Positions 17,537 through 25,518 are shown, counted from the first letter of the stretch. The stretch: DNA of 64,000 nucleotides from CALKXV01 sp965228905 (GCA_965228905.1 CBDDII010000002.1:124001-188000); one strand, 5' to 3'. The notes: generated by a model from the sequence alone, not told the origin. Program-made: numbers and translations.

Positions 17537-17854
17537 ATGCCCAGGATTGACCCAGGCACGACGTGCCAGACCGTTTTGACCACCTTTGAATGCTCGCCCG
17601 GTACCTGTGCCGATTTGCTGGACGCGCTGCGCTCGGCCTATGCGGAGTTCATTTCCAAACAGCCCGGTTTCATTGCGGCGGGGTTGCACGTGAATGACGC
17701 TCAATGCCGGATTGCCAATTATTCTCAATGGGATAGGCGCGAGGATTTCCAGGCGATGCTGCGCTCGGACGAGATGCGCAAGCGGAACCGCGAGATCGGC
17801 AAACTGTGTTCGCGGTTCGAGCCGGTGATGTATGACGTCGTCGAGATTTTCTGA
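17537..17854 (+). CDS. ABM-domain (antibiotic biosynthesis monooxygenase-like) protein
   Basis: The 105-residue protein has the dimeric ferredoxin-like ABM fold pattern: an initial strand TVLTTFECSPG, a long helix LLDALRSAYAEFISKQPGFIAAGLHVN, then RIANYSQWDRREDFQAML. AGGAGG lies seven bases upstream of ATG 17537. The substrate is unknown. Confidence 0.78.
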   Translation: MPRIDPGTTCQTVLTTFECSPGTCADLLDALRSAYAEFISKQPGFIAAGLHVNDAQCRIANYSQWDRREDFQAMLRSDEMRKRNREIGKLCSRFEPVMYDVVEIF

Positions 17855-17928
17855 AAATCGGGTATCTGTTGCGTGACATCCGGGTAAAGATTAACGGCGT
17901 CAAACCGGCAAAATGGTCGGTAATCGCA

Positions 17929-17972
17929 ACGTCGGTACTACGTCGGTATCACGTCGGTATTGCGTCGGTGGA
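17929..17972 (+). repeat. Four tandem 11-bp direct repeats
   Basis: Four head-to-tail copies of an 11-bp unit are present: ACGTCGGTACT, ACGTCGGTATC, ACGTCGGTATT and GCGTCGGTGGA. The core CGTCGGT is identical in all four. A degenerate earlier copy (GGTCGGTAATC) lies just upstream. The unit length approximates one helical turn. The array lies between two convergent gene ends (17854 and 18027). Confidence 0.8.
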
Positions 17973-18026
17973 GGGTTGGGCGACGAGACAGGCGGCTTGC
18001 GTGCGGTAGGGAAGGTTGATGGGACG

Positions 18027-18494
18027 TTAAGGGTTCGGAACCACACCCGCCCCGATCCAGTCGTTGATGGATTTGATGACCGCATCGCGGGACGTGCCGG
18101 AAAAGCCGGACTCCAGGGGATGGCTGCCATCGCTTGTCAGGAGCGTGACGCGCTCCAGCCGGTTGCCATCGCTCCACTGGCCCTCGTCGGCGGCGCGGCG
18201 GATGTCGGCAAGGGGGCGTTCCCACGTCCTGGTGCCGGTGATGCGGCGGACCTGGTGCGTGAAGGTGCCGGACGGGCGGTCGAAGGTGAAGCGCTGGAAG
18301 GGCATGAAGTGCCAGGCCACCCAGATGGCCCCAAGGCCAAGGGCGCCGACAAGGAGACTGGCGCCGATGCCATCGACCCGGCCGATGAGGGCCGCGAAAG
18401 CCGTGCCGCCGCCGACCCCGTAAAGCGGGATGGCGAGGCCCCAGGGTTTGTCTTCGAGGACAAGCCGGTCGGGCGTGGAAGAGGTGACTTTCAT
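18027..18494 (-). CDS. Two-helix membrane protein of unknown function
   Basis: The 155-residue product has two adjacent transmembrane helices (about residues 22-42 and 46-62). A C-terminal soluble region follows (FTFDRPSGTFTHQVRRITGTRTWERPLADI), resembling small membrane proteins with a PH-like tail. No enzymatic motif is visible. It lies 24 nt downstream of the secreted protein gene at 18519-18857 and is probably in the same operon. Confidence 0.6.
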   Translation of the reverse strand: MKVTSSTPDRLVLEDKPWGLAIPLYGVGGGTAFAALIGRVDGIGASLLVGALGLGAIWVAWHFMPFQRFTFDRPSGTFTHQVRRITGTRTWERPLADIRRAADEGQWSDGNRLERVTLLTSDGSHPLESGFSGTSRDAVIKSINDWIGAGVVPNP

Positions 18495-18518
18495 GGGTGA
18501 CCCCGTCGATTGGTCGGT

Positions 18519-18857
18519 TCACTCACACCCCTTGATCGCCTCCTGGTGCGCCTTGCCGACCGGGTTCATTGCGCGTTGCAATGCGCTGGCCTGCATCCCG
18601 GTCTGTTCGGCGACACCGGCAACCGCCGCGTCCCAGGCATCGACCCATCCCTGTCCGGCTTCGCGGTTGGTGATGAAGAGCGTTCCGATGGCGTCGTAAT
18701 GGGCGGCGTCTTCTTCGCTGACGGCTGTGGCCAGAGCCTCGGTCGCGCAGGAGCAGACCTCTTCCGAATTGCGTTCAAGGCACATGGCGGTCGTGTCGGC
18801 GAGCGCGGGCAGGGCGGTGAGGGCGAGGGCCGCGAGGGCGAGGGGGGACTTGGTCAT
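18519..18857 (-). CDS. Small secreted cysteine-containing protein
   Basis: The 112-residue protein has a Sec signal peptide ending at LPALA (about residue 20). The mature domain contains four cysteines (AMCLERNSEEVCSCATEAL and a C-terminal GCE) that could form disulfides. The ATG at 18857 has GGAG seven bases upstream. The function is unknown; a periplasmic location is inferred. Confidence 0.65.
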   Translation of the reverse strand: MTKSPLALAALALTALPALADTTAMCLERNSEEVCSCATEALATAVSEEDAAHYDAIGTLFITNREAGQGWVDAWDAAVAGVAEQTGMQASALQRAMNPVGKAHQEAIKGCE

Positions 18858-19144
18858 CAAATACTCCGCTAAAACTTCCGCCGCGCTGGCCGGGAGGTCC
18901 GGCGGTCGGCGGTCTGGATTTTGGCGGGGATTGATGGGGGCGTCTACCGTCGAGTTGGGAGGTGAAATCTTGAAAAGATTTCGGGGCGCTTTCTTTTCAA
19001 GAAAGCGGGGGGCGGAGACGTCTGAGCGGCTTGGAGAGGGTAGCGCCCGACCCGAGGGCGGGGGCGGTGTGGTGCGGGCGTGAACGCCGGGCGGGGGCGC
19101 AACCGTAGGGTGGGCAATACTTGCACACTTTGCACTTACTATAG
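18858..19144. other. Intergenic region with repeats, no gene seen
   Basis: This 287-bp stretch separates two minus-strand genes and carries the change from GC-rich backbone to the AT-rich gene ending at 19145. It contains a pair of perfect hairpins (18964-18982 and 18987-19007) and GTAGGGTGGG at 19105-19114. I see no convincing ORF or RNA gene. Confidence 0.5.
18964..19007. repeat. Two adjacent perfect hairpins
   Basis: GAAATCTT/AAGATTTC (18964-18982, 8-bp stem, loop GAA) is followed after 4 nt by CGCTTTCTT/AAGAAAGCG (18987-19007, 9-bp stem, loop TTC). The two hairpins have the same stem-loop geometry and similar purine/pyrimidine layout. They look like a REP-type intergenic element or a double terminator. 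Confidence 0.7.
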
Positions 19145-19152
19145 TTATAGTA
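19137..19152 (-). terminator. Palindrome at the end of the AT-rich gene
   Basis: TACTATA and TATAGTA form a perfect 7-bp palindrome with a 2-bp centre over the stop codon of the gene ending at 19145. It is too tight at the apex for an ideal terminator, and no T-run follows. It may be a protein binding site or a weak terminator. Confidence 0.3.
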
Positions 19153-20047
19153 GCGAGTAAGCTAATACTTCCACGACGCCAATACTCTTCAGCCGCCCAT
19201 TTATGCTCGCATTTCGAAACCCACGAAGTATGATGTCGCCATCACCGATTTCTGTATTGTTTCCTCGCGCAATTGCATTGCTCCGAAGGCTTGTCGTAAT
19301 TAACTGAATGGCGGGCACAGATACCGCTTCATTGTTAAGTTTGAATGGGACAGTTCTGTTCTCGGGTGGCAGATATAGTCGCCCGCTAAAGGTATTTGAG
19401 TTGTAGCTAGAAACATAACCACGGAACTCTTCAATGTCGTCTTGCGTGACGGTCTTTGAAATGTATTCGTGTGTTTGTTCATCGAAATATCCGTCGAATT
19501 GCCCCTCTGACGAGCCAACTCTCCAGTTAACTGTAGCTATTTCTGCCGTTGAAGAGTATACAATCGGACGGTGTATCGCACGCAACCCATTCTCGCATTT
19601 CTCAATAACGGAATCGAAACGACTTTGGGATAGGTCGTCTGGCAGCCTCAAGCTACTTTCGGTTTCTCGAAATTGCTCAATCTGATTTCCGAGTGTCTCG
19701 TCAAAGTCCGGCTCAAACCCAAGAGTCTCTTCGATGACATATTCAACCGCGGACTTCGCTAGCCAGCCGAACATTGTATCCGGTGGTGCGAGACCGAACG
19801 CCCCTATTGTTGAACCCAAGCCAAGTATGACTGGAAGCTTCCAGCTACCTTCCTCAGGGGGTGGGACAACCAGCGAGAACCCTTTCGCGCTCGGCGATTG
19901 TGTGATTACTTTGCCATTAATCAATAGGTGGGTTGTGATCGAGACTGCTCGCTCAAAACCCCATAGCGCGTGCGCAACGTCGTAAAACTGTATGAGATTT
20001 CGATCGGCTAATGCGCCGCTAAACCGTAGCTCAAACTTACAATCCAA
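19145..20047 (-). CDS. AT-rich hypothetical protein, probable horizontally acquired gene
   Basis: I do not recognise this 300-residue protein. The N-terminus (CKFELRFSGALADRNLIQFYDVAHALWGFERAVSITTHLL) is an alpha/beta region of about 60 residues. A glycine-rich hydrophobic segment follows at about 68-92 (LPVILGLGSTIGAFGLAPP) that could insert in a membrane. An acidic helical stretch is then followed by a beta-rich C-terminal domain (about 160-300) with YVSSYNSNTFSGRLYLP. Base composition and codons are clearly AT-rich compared with uvrB and the upstream genes. It sits alone between backbone genes, flanked by repeats. Single orphan genes of this kind are often defence-related, but no motif proves that here. 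Confidence 0.7.
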   Translation of the reverse strand: MDCKFELRFSGALADRNLIQFYDVAHALWGFERAVSITTHLLINGKVITQSPSAKGFSLVVPPPEEGSWKLPVILGLGSTIGAFGLAPPDTMFGWLAKSAVEYVIEETLGFEPDFDETLGNQIEQFRETESSLRLPDDLSQSRFDSVIEKCENGLRAIHRPIVYSSTAEIATVNWRVGSSEGQFDGYFDEQTHEYISKTVTQDDIEEFRGYVSSYNSNTFSGRLYLPPENRTVPFKLNNEAVSVPAIQLITTSLRSNAIARGNNTEIGDGDIILRGFRNASINGRLKSIGVVEVLAYSLL

Positions 20048-20170
20048 ATTGCTATTCCATTGATGTCTATCAGCTCACAAAAAAGCAACTGAAGATAGAA
20101 ATCAACTAATAACTAGTCGGGTGGTGTAAGCAAGATTTGCCCGTCGCGTGCCGGGAATTGGCATTTTTAC

Positions 20171-20196
20171 GGTAGGATAGTTTTACCCACCCTACC
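20171..20196 (-). terminator. Probable uvrB terminator hairpin
   Basis: On the minus strand GGTAGGGTGG at the uvrB stop pairs with CTATCCTACC. This gives a 10-bp stem with two G-T wobbles and a 6-nt loop. No long T-run follows, so termination efficiency is uncertain. Confidence 0.4.
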
Positions 20197-22366
20197 TACG
20201 CCTCTTAACATTCCCACCTCTCTGCCCGGCCCTTCCCGCCGTGCTCCGACCGCTCGCCTTCTTCCCGGCCTCGACCGCGTCCTCTACCGCTGATTGACGC
20301 GCCAGCGGGTCATCCGCCACGGTCAGTTCCACGGTCTCCAATCGTTTCACCTCGTCGCGCAGGCGGGCGGCTTCTTCGAATTCGAGGTTCTCGGCGGCCT
20401 TTCTCATGGCGTCGCGCAAGCCGTCCAGGTGGGCCTGCAAATTCGCGCCGACCATGGGTTTGTCGACCTTGGCGGTGACGCGGGCCATGTCGGTGTCGCC
20501 CTGGTAGAGGCCGGCCAACACGTCTTCGACGTTTTTCTTCACCGTCTCGGGGGTGATGCCGTGTTTCAGGTTGTAGGCCTCCTGCTTTTCGCGGCGGCGG
20601 TTGGTTTCGGCCAGCGCACGCTCCATGGAACCCGTGATGCGGTCGGCGTACATGATGACGCGGCCCTCGGCGTTTCGCGCCGCACGGCCGATGGTCTGGA
20701 CGAGGGAGGTTTCGGAGCGCAGGAAGCCTTCTTTATCCGCATCCAAAATCGCCACCAGCCCGCATTCGGGGATGTCGAGGCCCTCGCGCAACAGGTTGAT
20801 GCCGATCAGCACGTCGAAGGCGCCGAGGCGGAGGTCGCGGAGGATCTCGATCCGTTCCAGCGTGTCGATGTCGGAGTGCATGTAGCGGACCTTGATGCCC
20901 TGCTCGTGCATGTATTCGGTCAAATCCTCGGCCATGCGTTTGGTGAGCGTGGTGCAAAGGGTGCGATAGCCGTTTGCGGTGACCTTGCGCACCTCGTCCA
21001 GCAAATCGTCGACCTGCATTTCCACGGGGCGGATTTCGACGGGGGGGTCGAGAAGGCCGGTGGGGCGGATGACCTGTTCGGTAAAGACGCCGCCGGATTG
21101 TTCGAGTTCCCAGGATTGGGGGGTGGCGGAGACGAAGACGGACTGGGGGCGCATGGCGTCCCATTCCTCGAACTTCAGAGGCCGGTTGTCGGTGCAGGAC
21201 GGCAGGCGGAAGCCGTGTTCGGCCAGCGTGCGTTTGCGGTTGAAGTCGCCCTTGAACATGCCGCCGATCTGGGGGACCGAGACGTGGCTTTCATCGGCAA
21301 AGACGATGGCGTTGTCGGGGATGAATTCGAACAGGGTCGGGGGCGGTTCGCCGGGGTTGCGGCCGGTGAGATAGCGGGAATAGTTTTCGATGCCGTTGCA
21401 GTGGCCTGTCGCCTCGAGCATTTCGAGGTCGAAATTGGTGCGTTGCTCAAGGCGTTGGGCTTCGAGCAGTTTGCCTTCGTCGACAAGCTGCGCGAGGCGT
21501 TGTTTCAGCTCTTCGCGAATGGCGACGATGGCTTGTTTGAGGGTTGGTTTCGGCGTGACGTAGTGGGAGTTGGCGTAGACGCGGATCTTGTCCATCGCCC
21601 CGGTTTTTTCGCCCGTAAGGCTGTCGAATTCGCCGATGCTTTCCAGTTCTTCGCCAAAGAAGGACAGGCGCCAGGCGCGGTCTTCCAGGTGGGCGGGCCA
21701 GATCTCCAGGCTGTCGCCGCGCACGCGGAAAGTGCCGCGCTGGAAGGCCTGGTCGTTGCGCTTGTATTGCTGGGCGATGAGGTCGGCCATGACGGCGCGC
21801 TGGTCGTAGTTTTCGCCGACCTTCAGATCAAGCGTCATGGCGCCATAGGTTTCGACCGAGCCGATGCCATAGATGCAGGAGACCGAGGCGACGATGATCA
21901 CGTCGTCGCGTTCCAGAAGGGCGCGGGTGGCCGAGTGGCGCATCCTGTCGATCTGGTCGTTGATCTGGCTTTCCTTTTCTATGTAGGTGTCGCTGCGCGG
22001 AACATAGGCCTCGGGCTGGTAGTAGTCGTAGAAGCTTACGAAGTATTCGACGGCGTTGTCGGGGAAGAATCCCTTCATCTCGCCATAGAGCTGGGCGGCG
22101 AGGGTCTTGTTCGGGGCAAGGATGATGGCCGGGCGCTGCGTGGCCTCGATCACCTTGGCCATGGTGTAGGTCTTGCCGGTGCCGGTCGCGCCAAGAAGCA
22201 CCTGGTTCTGTTCGCCTTCGTTCACGCCTGTCACAAGTTCCGCGATGGCCGTCGGCTGGTCGCCGGCGGGCTGAAACTCGGAGTGCATGACGATCTTTTG
22301 CCCGCCTTCCAGTTTCTCGCGTGTTTTCACGTCCGGAGCGGGCGAATGGAGCATCGGTTCTGGCAT
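20192..22366 (-). CDS. uvrB: Excinuclease ABC subunit B
   Basis: UvrB is the damage-verifying helicase-like subunit of nucleotide excision repair. Visible features are Walker A GATGTGKT, the beta-hairpin region YYQPEAYVPRSDTYIEKE, the Walker B box region DESHVS, the helicase motif QTIGRAARN and a C-terminal UVR domain (MRKAAENLEFEEAARLRDEVKRLE). The ATG at 22366 has AAGGGAA upstream, giving 724 residues. A longer frame to 22453 would add a low-complexity N-terminus and is not adopted. The basic C-terminal tail (KASGRSTAGRAG) is common in alphaproteobacterial UvrB. Confidence 0.96.
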   Translation of the reverse strand: MPEPMLHSPAPDVKTREKLEGGQKIVMHSEFQPAGDQPTAIAELVTGVNEGEQNQVLLGATGTGKTYTMAKVIEATQRPAIILAPNKTLAAQLYGEMKGFFPDNAVEYFVSFYDYYQPEAYVPRSDTYIEKESQINDQIDRMRHSATRALLERDDVIIVASVSCIYGIGSVETYGAMTLDLKVGENYDQRAVMADLIAQQYKRNDQAFQRGTFRVRGDSLEIWPAHLEDRAWRLSFFGEELESIGEFDSLTGEKTGAMDKIRVYANSHYVTPKPTLKQAIVAIREELKQRLAQLVDEGKLLEAQRLEQRTNFDLEMLEATGHCNGIENYSRYLTGRNPGEPPPTLFEFIPDNAIVFADESHVSVPQIGGMFKGDFNRKRTLAEHGFRLPSCTDNRPLKFEEWDAMRPQSVFVSATPQSWELEQSGGVFTEQVIRPTGLLDPPVEIRPVEMQVDDLLDEVRKVTANGYRTLCTTLTKRMAEDLTEYMHEQGIKVRYMHSDIDTLERIEILRDLRLGAFDVLIGINLLREGLDIPECGLVAILDADKEGFLRSETSLVQTIGRAARNAEGRVIMYADRITGSMERALAETNRRREKQEAYNLKHGITPETVKKNVEDVLAGLYQGDTDMARVTAKVDKPMVGANLQAHLDGLRDAMRKAAENLEFEEAARLRDEVKRLETVELTVADDPLARQSAVEDAVEAGKKASGRSTAGRAGQRGGNVKRRR

Positions 22367-22685
22367 GTCTGATTCCCTTGGGTGACACACAGTTGATCCC
22401 TCTTTGTTCCGCTTCAAGGGGGAATTGGGGATCGGGATGATGTCTCCTGCCACAAGCGGGGCGTCCGAAGAGAGAATTTGGTTAATAAAGCGTTAAACGC
22501 GAATACAACCTAAGATAGAAAAATTTGTTGCAAACGCCCCTTATTAGTGCAACGGTGCCCTTGCAAGCAGCAGAACGGGTGCCGACCGAACAATGCGACC
22601 CACCCACCCCTCGCTCCTCGTTGTTCGGTCGGCTCTCACTCTTCCCTCTTGATCCAATATTAGTTTTTGTCGATAGAGTGAGGGC
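22367..22685. other. Intergenic region between divergent uvrB and the complex I gene
   Basis: This 319-bp divergent region should hold promoters for both genes. Its left half (about 22480-22550) is AT-rich. The right half holds a long inverted repeat listed separately (22581-22633). No ORF or recognisable RNA family is seen. A small regulatory RNA is possible but not shown. Confidence 0.5.
22581..22633 (+). repeat. 13-bp perfect inverted repeat with 27-nt loop
   Basis: GCCGACCGAACAA (22581-22593) and TTGTTCGGTCGGC (22621-22633) are exact complements separated by a C-rich 27-nt loop. The structure lies 53 nt before the start of the complex I subunit gene, so it could be a 5' leader hairpin, a terminator, or a protein-binding dyad. 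Confidence 0.7.
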
Positions 22686-22997
22686 ATGACCGCTCGTATC
22701 TATCGCCCCGCCAAATCCGCCATGTCTTCCGGCACGGCCAAGACCCGTGATTGGGTTCTGGAGTATGTGAACGACACGGCGCGCAAGGTTGATCCCCTGA
22801 TGGGCTGGACTTCGTCGGATGACACGCAGGCGCAGGTGCGGATGCGGTTTCCGACAAAGGAAGCCGCGCTGGAATACGCCGAGGAACACGGGATCGAGGC
22901 GGTGGTGAGCGAACCCAAGGTGCGCAAGCCCAACGTTCGCGCCCGGGGCTATGGCGAGAATTTCGCAACCGACCGACGCGGCGCGTGGACACACTGA
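22686..22997 (+). CDS. NADH dehydrogenase accessory subunit, NDUFS4/18-kDa type
   Basis: The 103-residue protein matches the ETC complex I conserved region, the bacterial counterpart of the mitochondrial NDUFS4 supernumerary subunit. Visible signatures are ARIYRPAKSAMSSGTAKTRDW, DPLMGWTSSDDT, KEAALEYAEEHGI and KPNVRARGYGENFATDRRGAWTH. It is encoded away from the nuo operon, as is common in alphaproteobacteria. It supports complex I assembly at the cytoplasmic face of the inner membrane. Confidence 0.9.
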   Translation: MTARIYRPAKSAMSSGTAKTRDWVLEYVNDTARKVDPLMGWTSSDDTQAQVRMRFPTKEAALEYAEEHGIEAVVSEPKVRKPNVRARGYGENFATDRRGAWTH

Positions 22998-23455
22998 CGC
23001 CCGAGATACGAAGTGTCGATCCGACGGATCCGGCGCTGGCGTTCCTGATTGACCGACATCTGACGCTGATGCGGGCCTCGTCACCCGCCTGTTCCGTTCA
23101 TGCGATGGAGGCCAGCGACATGGCCGAGGCCGGTGTGCGGTTCTTTGCGGCCTTCGATCAGGGGCAGCCGGTGGCGATGGGGGCGTTGAAGTCCCTTGGC
23201 GGGGAACATGGCGAGTTGAAGTCGATGCATGTGATCGAGGAACGGCGGGGGCAGGGGCTGGCCGATGCGGTGTTGTCGCGGCTGATCGACGAAGCGCGGG
23301 CGGCGGGCATGGAACGGGTGTCGCTGGAGACGGGATCGCAGCCGGTGTTTCACGCGGCACGGGCGTTCTATCGTCGACACGGGTTTTCGGACTGTCCGCC
23401 GTTTGAAGGCTATGTCGAGGATCCGCATTCCACCTTCATGACCCGGACTCTTTGA
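22985..23455 (+). CDS. GNAT family N-acetyltransferase
   Basis: The 156-residue acetyltransferase contains the acetyl-CoA loop region ELKSMHVIEERRGQGLADAVLSRLIDEARAAG and the later ARAFYRRHGF. The substrate is unknown. It starts at GTG 22985 and overlaps the end of the complex I subunit gene by 13 nt, so the two are translationally linked. The phosphatase gene follows after one base. Confidence 0.85.
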   Translation: MDTLTPEIRSVDPTDPALAFLIDRHLTLMRASSPACSVHAMEASDMAEAGVRFFAAFDQGQPVAMGALKSLGGEHGELKSMHVIEERRGQGLADAVLSRLIDEARAAGMERVSLETGSQPVFHAARAFYRRHGFSDCPPFEGYVEDPHSTFMTRTL

Positions 23456-23456
23456 A

Positions 23457-24314
23457 ATGAGTCTGACCCCCGAGTTGGAAGACGAATTGATCGCGCTGGT
23501 GCGCCGTGTCGCCAAGGCCGAGATCATGCCCCGGTTCCGGACACTGCCCGAGGATGACATTCGCGCAAAGTCCGCACCCGACGATCTGGTGACGGAAGCG
23601 GACCTGAGAAGTGAAGCGGCAATCACCGAAGGGGTGCGGGCCTTGCTGCCCGATGCGTTGGTGATCGGCGAGGAAGCGGTCGCGGCGGATCCGTCGATCG
23701 TTGCGGGCATAGATGCTGCCGATTGCGCGGTCATCATCGACCCGGTGGACGGCACCTGGAACTTTGCCAAGGGGCTGGCGACCTTTGGCGTGATCCTTGC
23801 TGTTGCCGAGAAGGGCGAGACGGTTTTCGGATTGCTTTACGATCCGGTGATGGACGACTGGGTGATGGCGCGGCGCGGTGGCGGGGCCTGGTACTGCCGA
23901 CCGGACGCCCCGGCGCGGCGGTTGCAGATCGAGGGCGACGCGCCGCAGGATCAGGCCGTCGGGTTCGTGCCGCTGTTCCTCTTTCCGTACGAAACGCGGA
24001 TGCGGCTGGCCGGTGCCATCCCCGGTTTCCGGCGCGTCTGGTCGGTCCGGTGTTCGTGTCATGAGTATCGCCTGATGGCGCAGGGTCATGCGGATTTCTG
24101 CCTGAGCGGGTCGCTCAATCCCTGGGACCATGCCGCCGGTGCGCTGGCCGTGGAGGAGGCGGGCGGCGCCGTCGGGTTGCTGGATGGCGGTGCCTATCGC
24201 GCGGGGATGTTCGAGGGCGGCTACCTTGTGACGGCGCGGTCGGCGGCGACCCTGGCGCGCATTCAGGAGACCTTCGACCCGCTTGTCGGAGTCGATGCCG
24301 GGCAGGCGAAATAG
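23457..24314 (+). CDS. Inositol monophosphatase family phosphatase
   Basis: This 285-residue Mg-dependent phosphatase has the metal-binding motifs GEEAV (about 83-87) and DPVDGTWNFAKG (about 99-110) and the C-terminal NPWDHAAGAL. The substrate could be inositol phosphate, histidinol phosphate or a related sugar phosphate; sequence alone does not decide. Its ATG follows the GNAT stop codon by one base. Confidence 0.9.
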   Translation: MSLTPELEDELIALVRRVAKAEIMPRFRTLPEDDIRAKSAPDDLVTEADLRSEAAITEGVRALLPDALVIGEEAVAADPSIVAGIDAADCAVIIDPVDGTWNFAKGLATFGVILAVAEKGETVFGLLYDPVMDDWVMARRGGGAWYCRPDAPARRLQIEGDAPQDQAVGFVPLFLFPYETRMRLAGAIPGFRRVWSVRCSCHEYRLMAQGHADFCLSGSLNPWDHAAGALAVEEAGGAVGLLDGGAYRAGMFEGGYLVTARSAATLARIQETFDPLVGVDAGQAK

Positions 24315-24435
24315 TTCGACTGTGTGAAAAAAGTAACCGGTGCGAATCATACCGGGCATTTGTTCAGAAAAGGGTCGCGTCATGAGTGACGCGGGCTATA
24401 CCTGCCCTAGTCCAACAAAGCAGAGAGAAGGCACC

Positions 24436-24771
24436 ATGGCGGGCAAGTTCGAAGTTTTCAAAGACAAGAAGGGCGAGACACGGTTTCGTCTGAAGGCCGG
24501 GAACGGTCAGATCATCCTGGCATCCGAAGGTTACAAGCGGAAGGCAAGCTGCATGAACGGCATCGAGTCCGTTCGCAAGAACAGCCAGTCCGACGAGCGG
24601 TTCGAGCGCAAGTCGACCCGTGCGGGAAAGTGGCGGTTCAACCTTCGCGCCACCAACGGTCAGGTGATCGGGGTATCGGAATCCTACGAAAGCGAAAAGG
24701 CCCGTGACAACGGCATCGCTTCCGTGGCCAAGAACGCTCCCGATGCGAAGGTCGTCGACGAGACGGCGTGA
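24436..24771 (+). CDS. YegP family protein (two DUF1508 repeats)
   Basis: The 111-residue protein consists of two tandem DUF1508 units. The first is FEVFKDKKGETRFRLKAGNGQIILASEGYKRKASCMNGI and the second FNLRATNGQVIGVSESYESEKARDNGI. Each ends in the typical NGI-SV pattern. It is a small cytoplasmic protein of unknown, possibly stress-related role. GAGAAGG precedes the ATG at 24436. A strong terminator follows. Confidence 0.88.
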   Translation: MAGKFEVFKDKKGETRFRLKAGNGQIILASEGYKRKASCMNGIESVRKNSQSDERFERKSTRAGKWRFNLRATNGQVIGVSESYESEKARDNGIASVAKNAPDAKVVDETA

Positions 24772-24790
24772 CGCGGGATTGCAAGTCTTG

Positions 24791-24821
24791 AAAACGGCCT
24801 CCCTCGGGGGGCCGTTTTTTT
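24791..24821 (+). terminator. Rho-independent terminator after the YegP gene
   Basis: AAAACGGCCTCCC pairs with GGGGGGCCGTTTT (one T-G wobble) and runs directly into a T7 tract. It is a textbook intrinsic terminator 20 nt after the YegP stop codon. The A-run on the other side may make it work for the convergent TetR gene too. Confidence 0.9.
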
Positions 24822-24831
24822 GTGCCGCTTA

Positions 24832-25428
24832 TCAGGCGCTGTTGCCGATGCGGGTCAGAAGAAAGGTGATCCTGTCCTTGATGCGGGCGGGCGGCACGCC
24901 CGAGATGCGGTGTTCCAGCCCCAGAAGGACGATGCCGTGGACCGAGGAAAACAGCGTGCGTGTCATGAGGTCGATGTCGTCGGGCGTGGCCTTGGGGTGC
25001 ATTTCCGAAAGCGGTGCGGCGATGATGGCGAAGAGGCGGGACAGTTCCTGCATGTACCAGTCGGGCACGGCGCTGTCGGCGGACATCTCGATATCGAAGA
25101 GGGCGCGCCAGAGATTCGGGTCGTCGTCGGCGAAGTCCAGGTAGGCATGGCCCATGAGGATGAGCCTTTCGACCGGGGTGCCGTCGGATTGCGCCACCTC
25201 GCCCGAGACACGCGCGCCAAGGCGTTCGAAGGTGCGCCCGTTCACCGCCAGCACCAGCCCCGTCATGTCGTCGAAGACGTTGTAGATCGCGCCGGTCGCG
25301 CAACCGGCCCTGTCGGCAAGGGCGCGGGCGCGCAGGGATTGCACGCCCGAGGCACGCACCTCGGTCTCGGCGATGTCGATCAGTTTCTCGCGCAGTTCCG
25401 CGCGGCGTTTCGGGGTGTCCTTGGCCAT
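24832..25428 (-). CDS. TetR family transcriptional regulator
   Basis: The 198-residue repressor has an N-terminal TetR helix-turn-helix (REKLIDIAETEVRASGVQSLRARALADRAGCATGAIYNVFDDMTGL, about 12-57). A C-terminal ligand domain resembling TetR_C_33 follows. The ATG at 25428 has AAAGGCGG upstream. A palindrome at 25443-25457 overlaps its promoter region and suggests autorepression. No divergent target gene lies next to it (a tRNA follows), so other targets are unknown. Confidence 0.88.
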   Translation of the reverse strand: MAKDTPKRRAELREKLIDIAETEVRASGVQSLRARALADRAGCATGAIYNVFDDMTGLVLAVNGRTFERLGARVSGEVAQSDGTPVERLILMGHAYLDFADDDPNLWRALFDIEMSADSAVPDWYMQELSRLFAIIAAPLSEMHPKATPDDIDLMTRTLFSSVHGIVLLGLEHRISGVPPARIKDRITFLLTRIGNSA

Positions 25429-25442
25429 CGGTCCGCCTTTAT

Positions 25443-25457
25443 TTGAACAGCGTTCAA
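25443..25457. promoter_or_regulatory. Candidate TetR operator
   Basis: TTGAAC-AGC-GTTCAA is a perfect 6-bp dyad with a 3-bp centre, 15 nt upstream of the TetR gene start. Its size and position fit an autoregulatory operator for a TetR dimer. Confidence 0.5.
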
Positions 25458-25518
25458 GGTATAGCCGCCGCCAATGCGCTTGCCAAGGGCCGACGGCTTC
25501 GCCCATAAGGTGGCCAGC

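Larger units (their letters stand above)
19105..20195. repeat. 10-bp inverted repeat flanking the AT-rich gene
   Basis: GTAGGGTGGG at 19105-19114 and its exact complement CCCACCCTAC at 20186-20195 bracket the AT-rich gene 19145-20047. The right copy overlaps the uvrB stop codon and is also part of a local hairpin. It may be a remnant boundary or two unrelated copies of a common intergenic motif. Confidence 0.4.

Noticed and set aside
17929..17972. CRISPR array
   Set aside because: The 11-bp units are contiguous with no spacers, and no cas genes occur in the window.
18727..19083. Plus-strand frame at the edge of the AT-rich gene
   Set aside because: It runs through the paired hairpins and is antisense to the small secreted protein gene; nothing supports translation.
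20294..22372. A 692-codon open frame on the plus strand
   Set aside because: It is exactly antisense to uvrB, has no ribosome binding site and a composition typical of GC-rich shadow frames.
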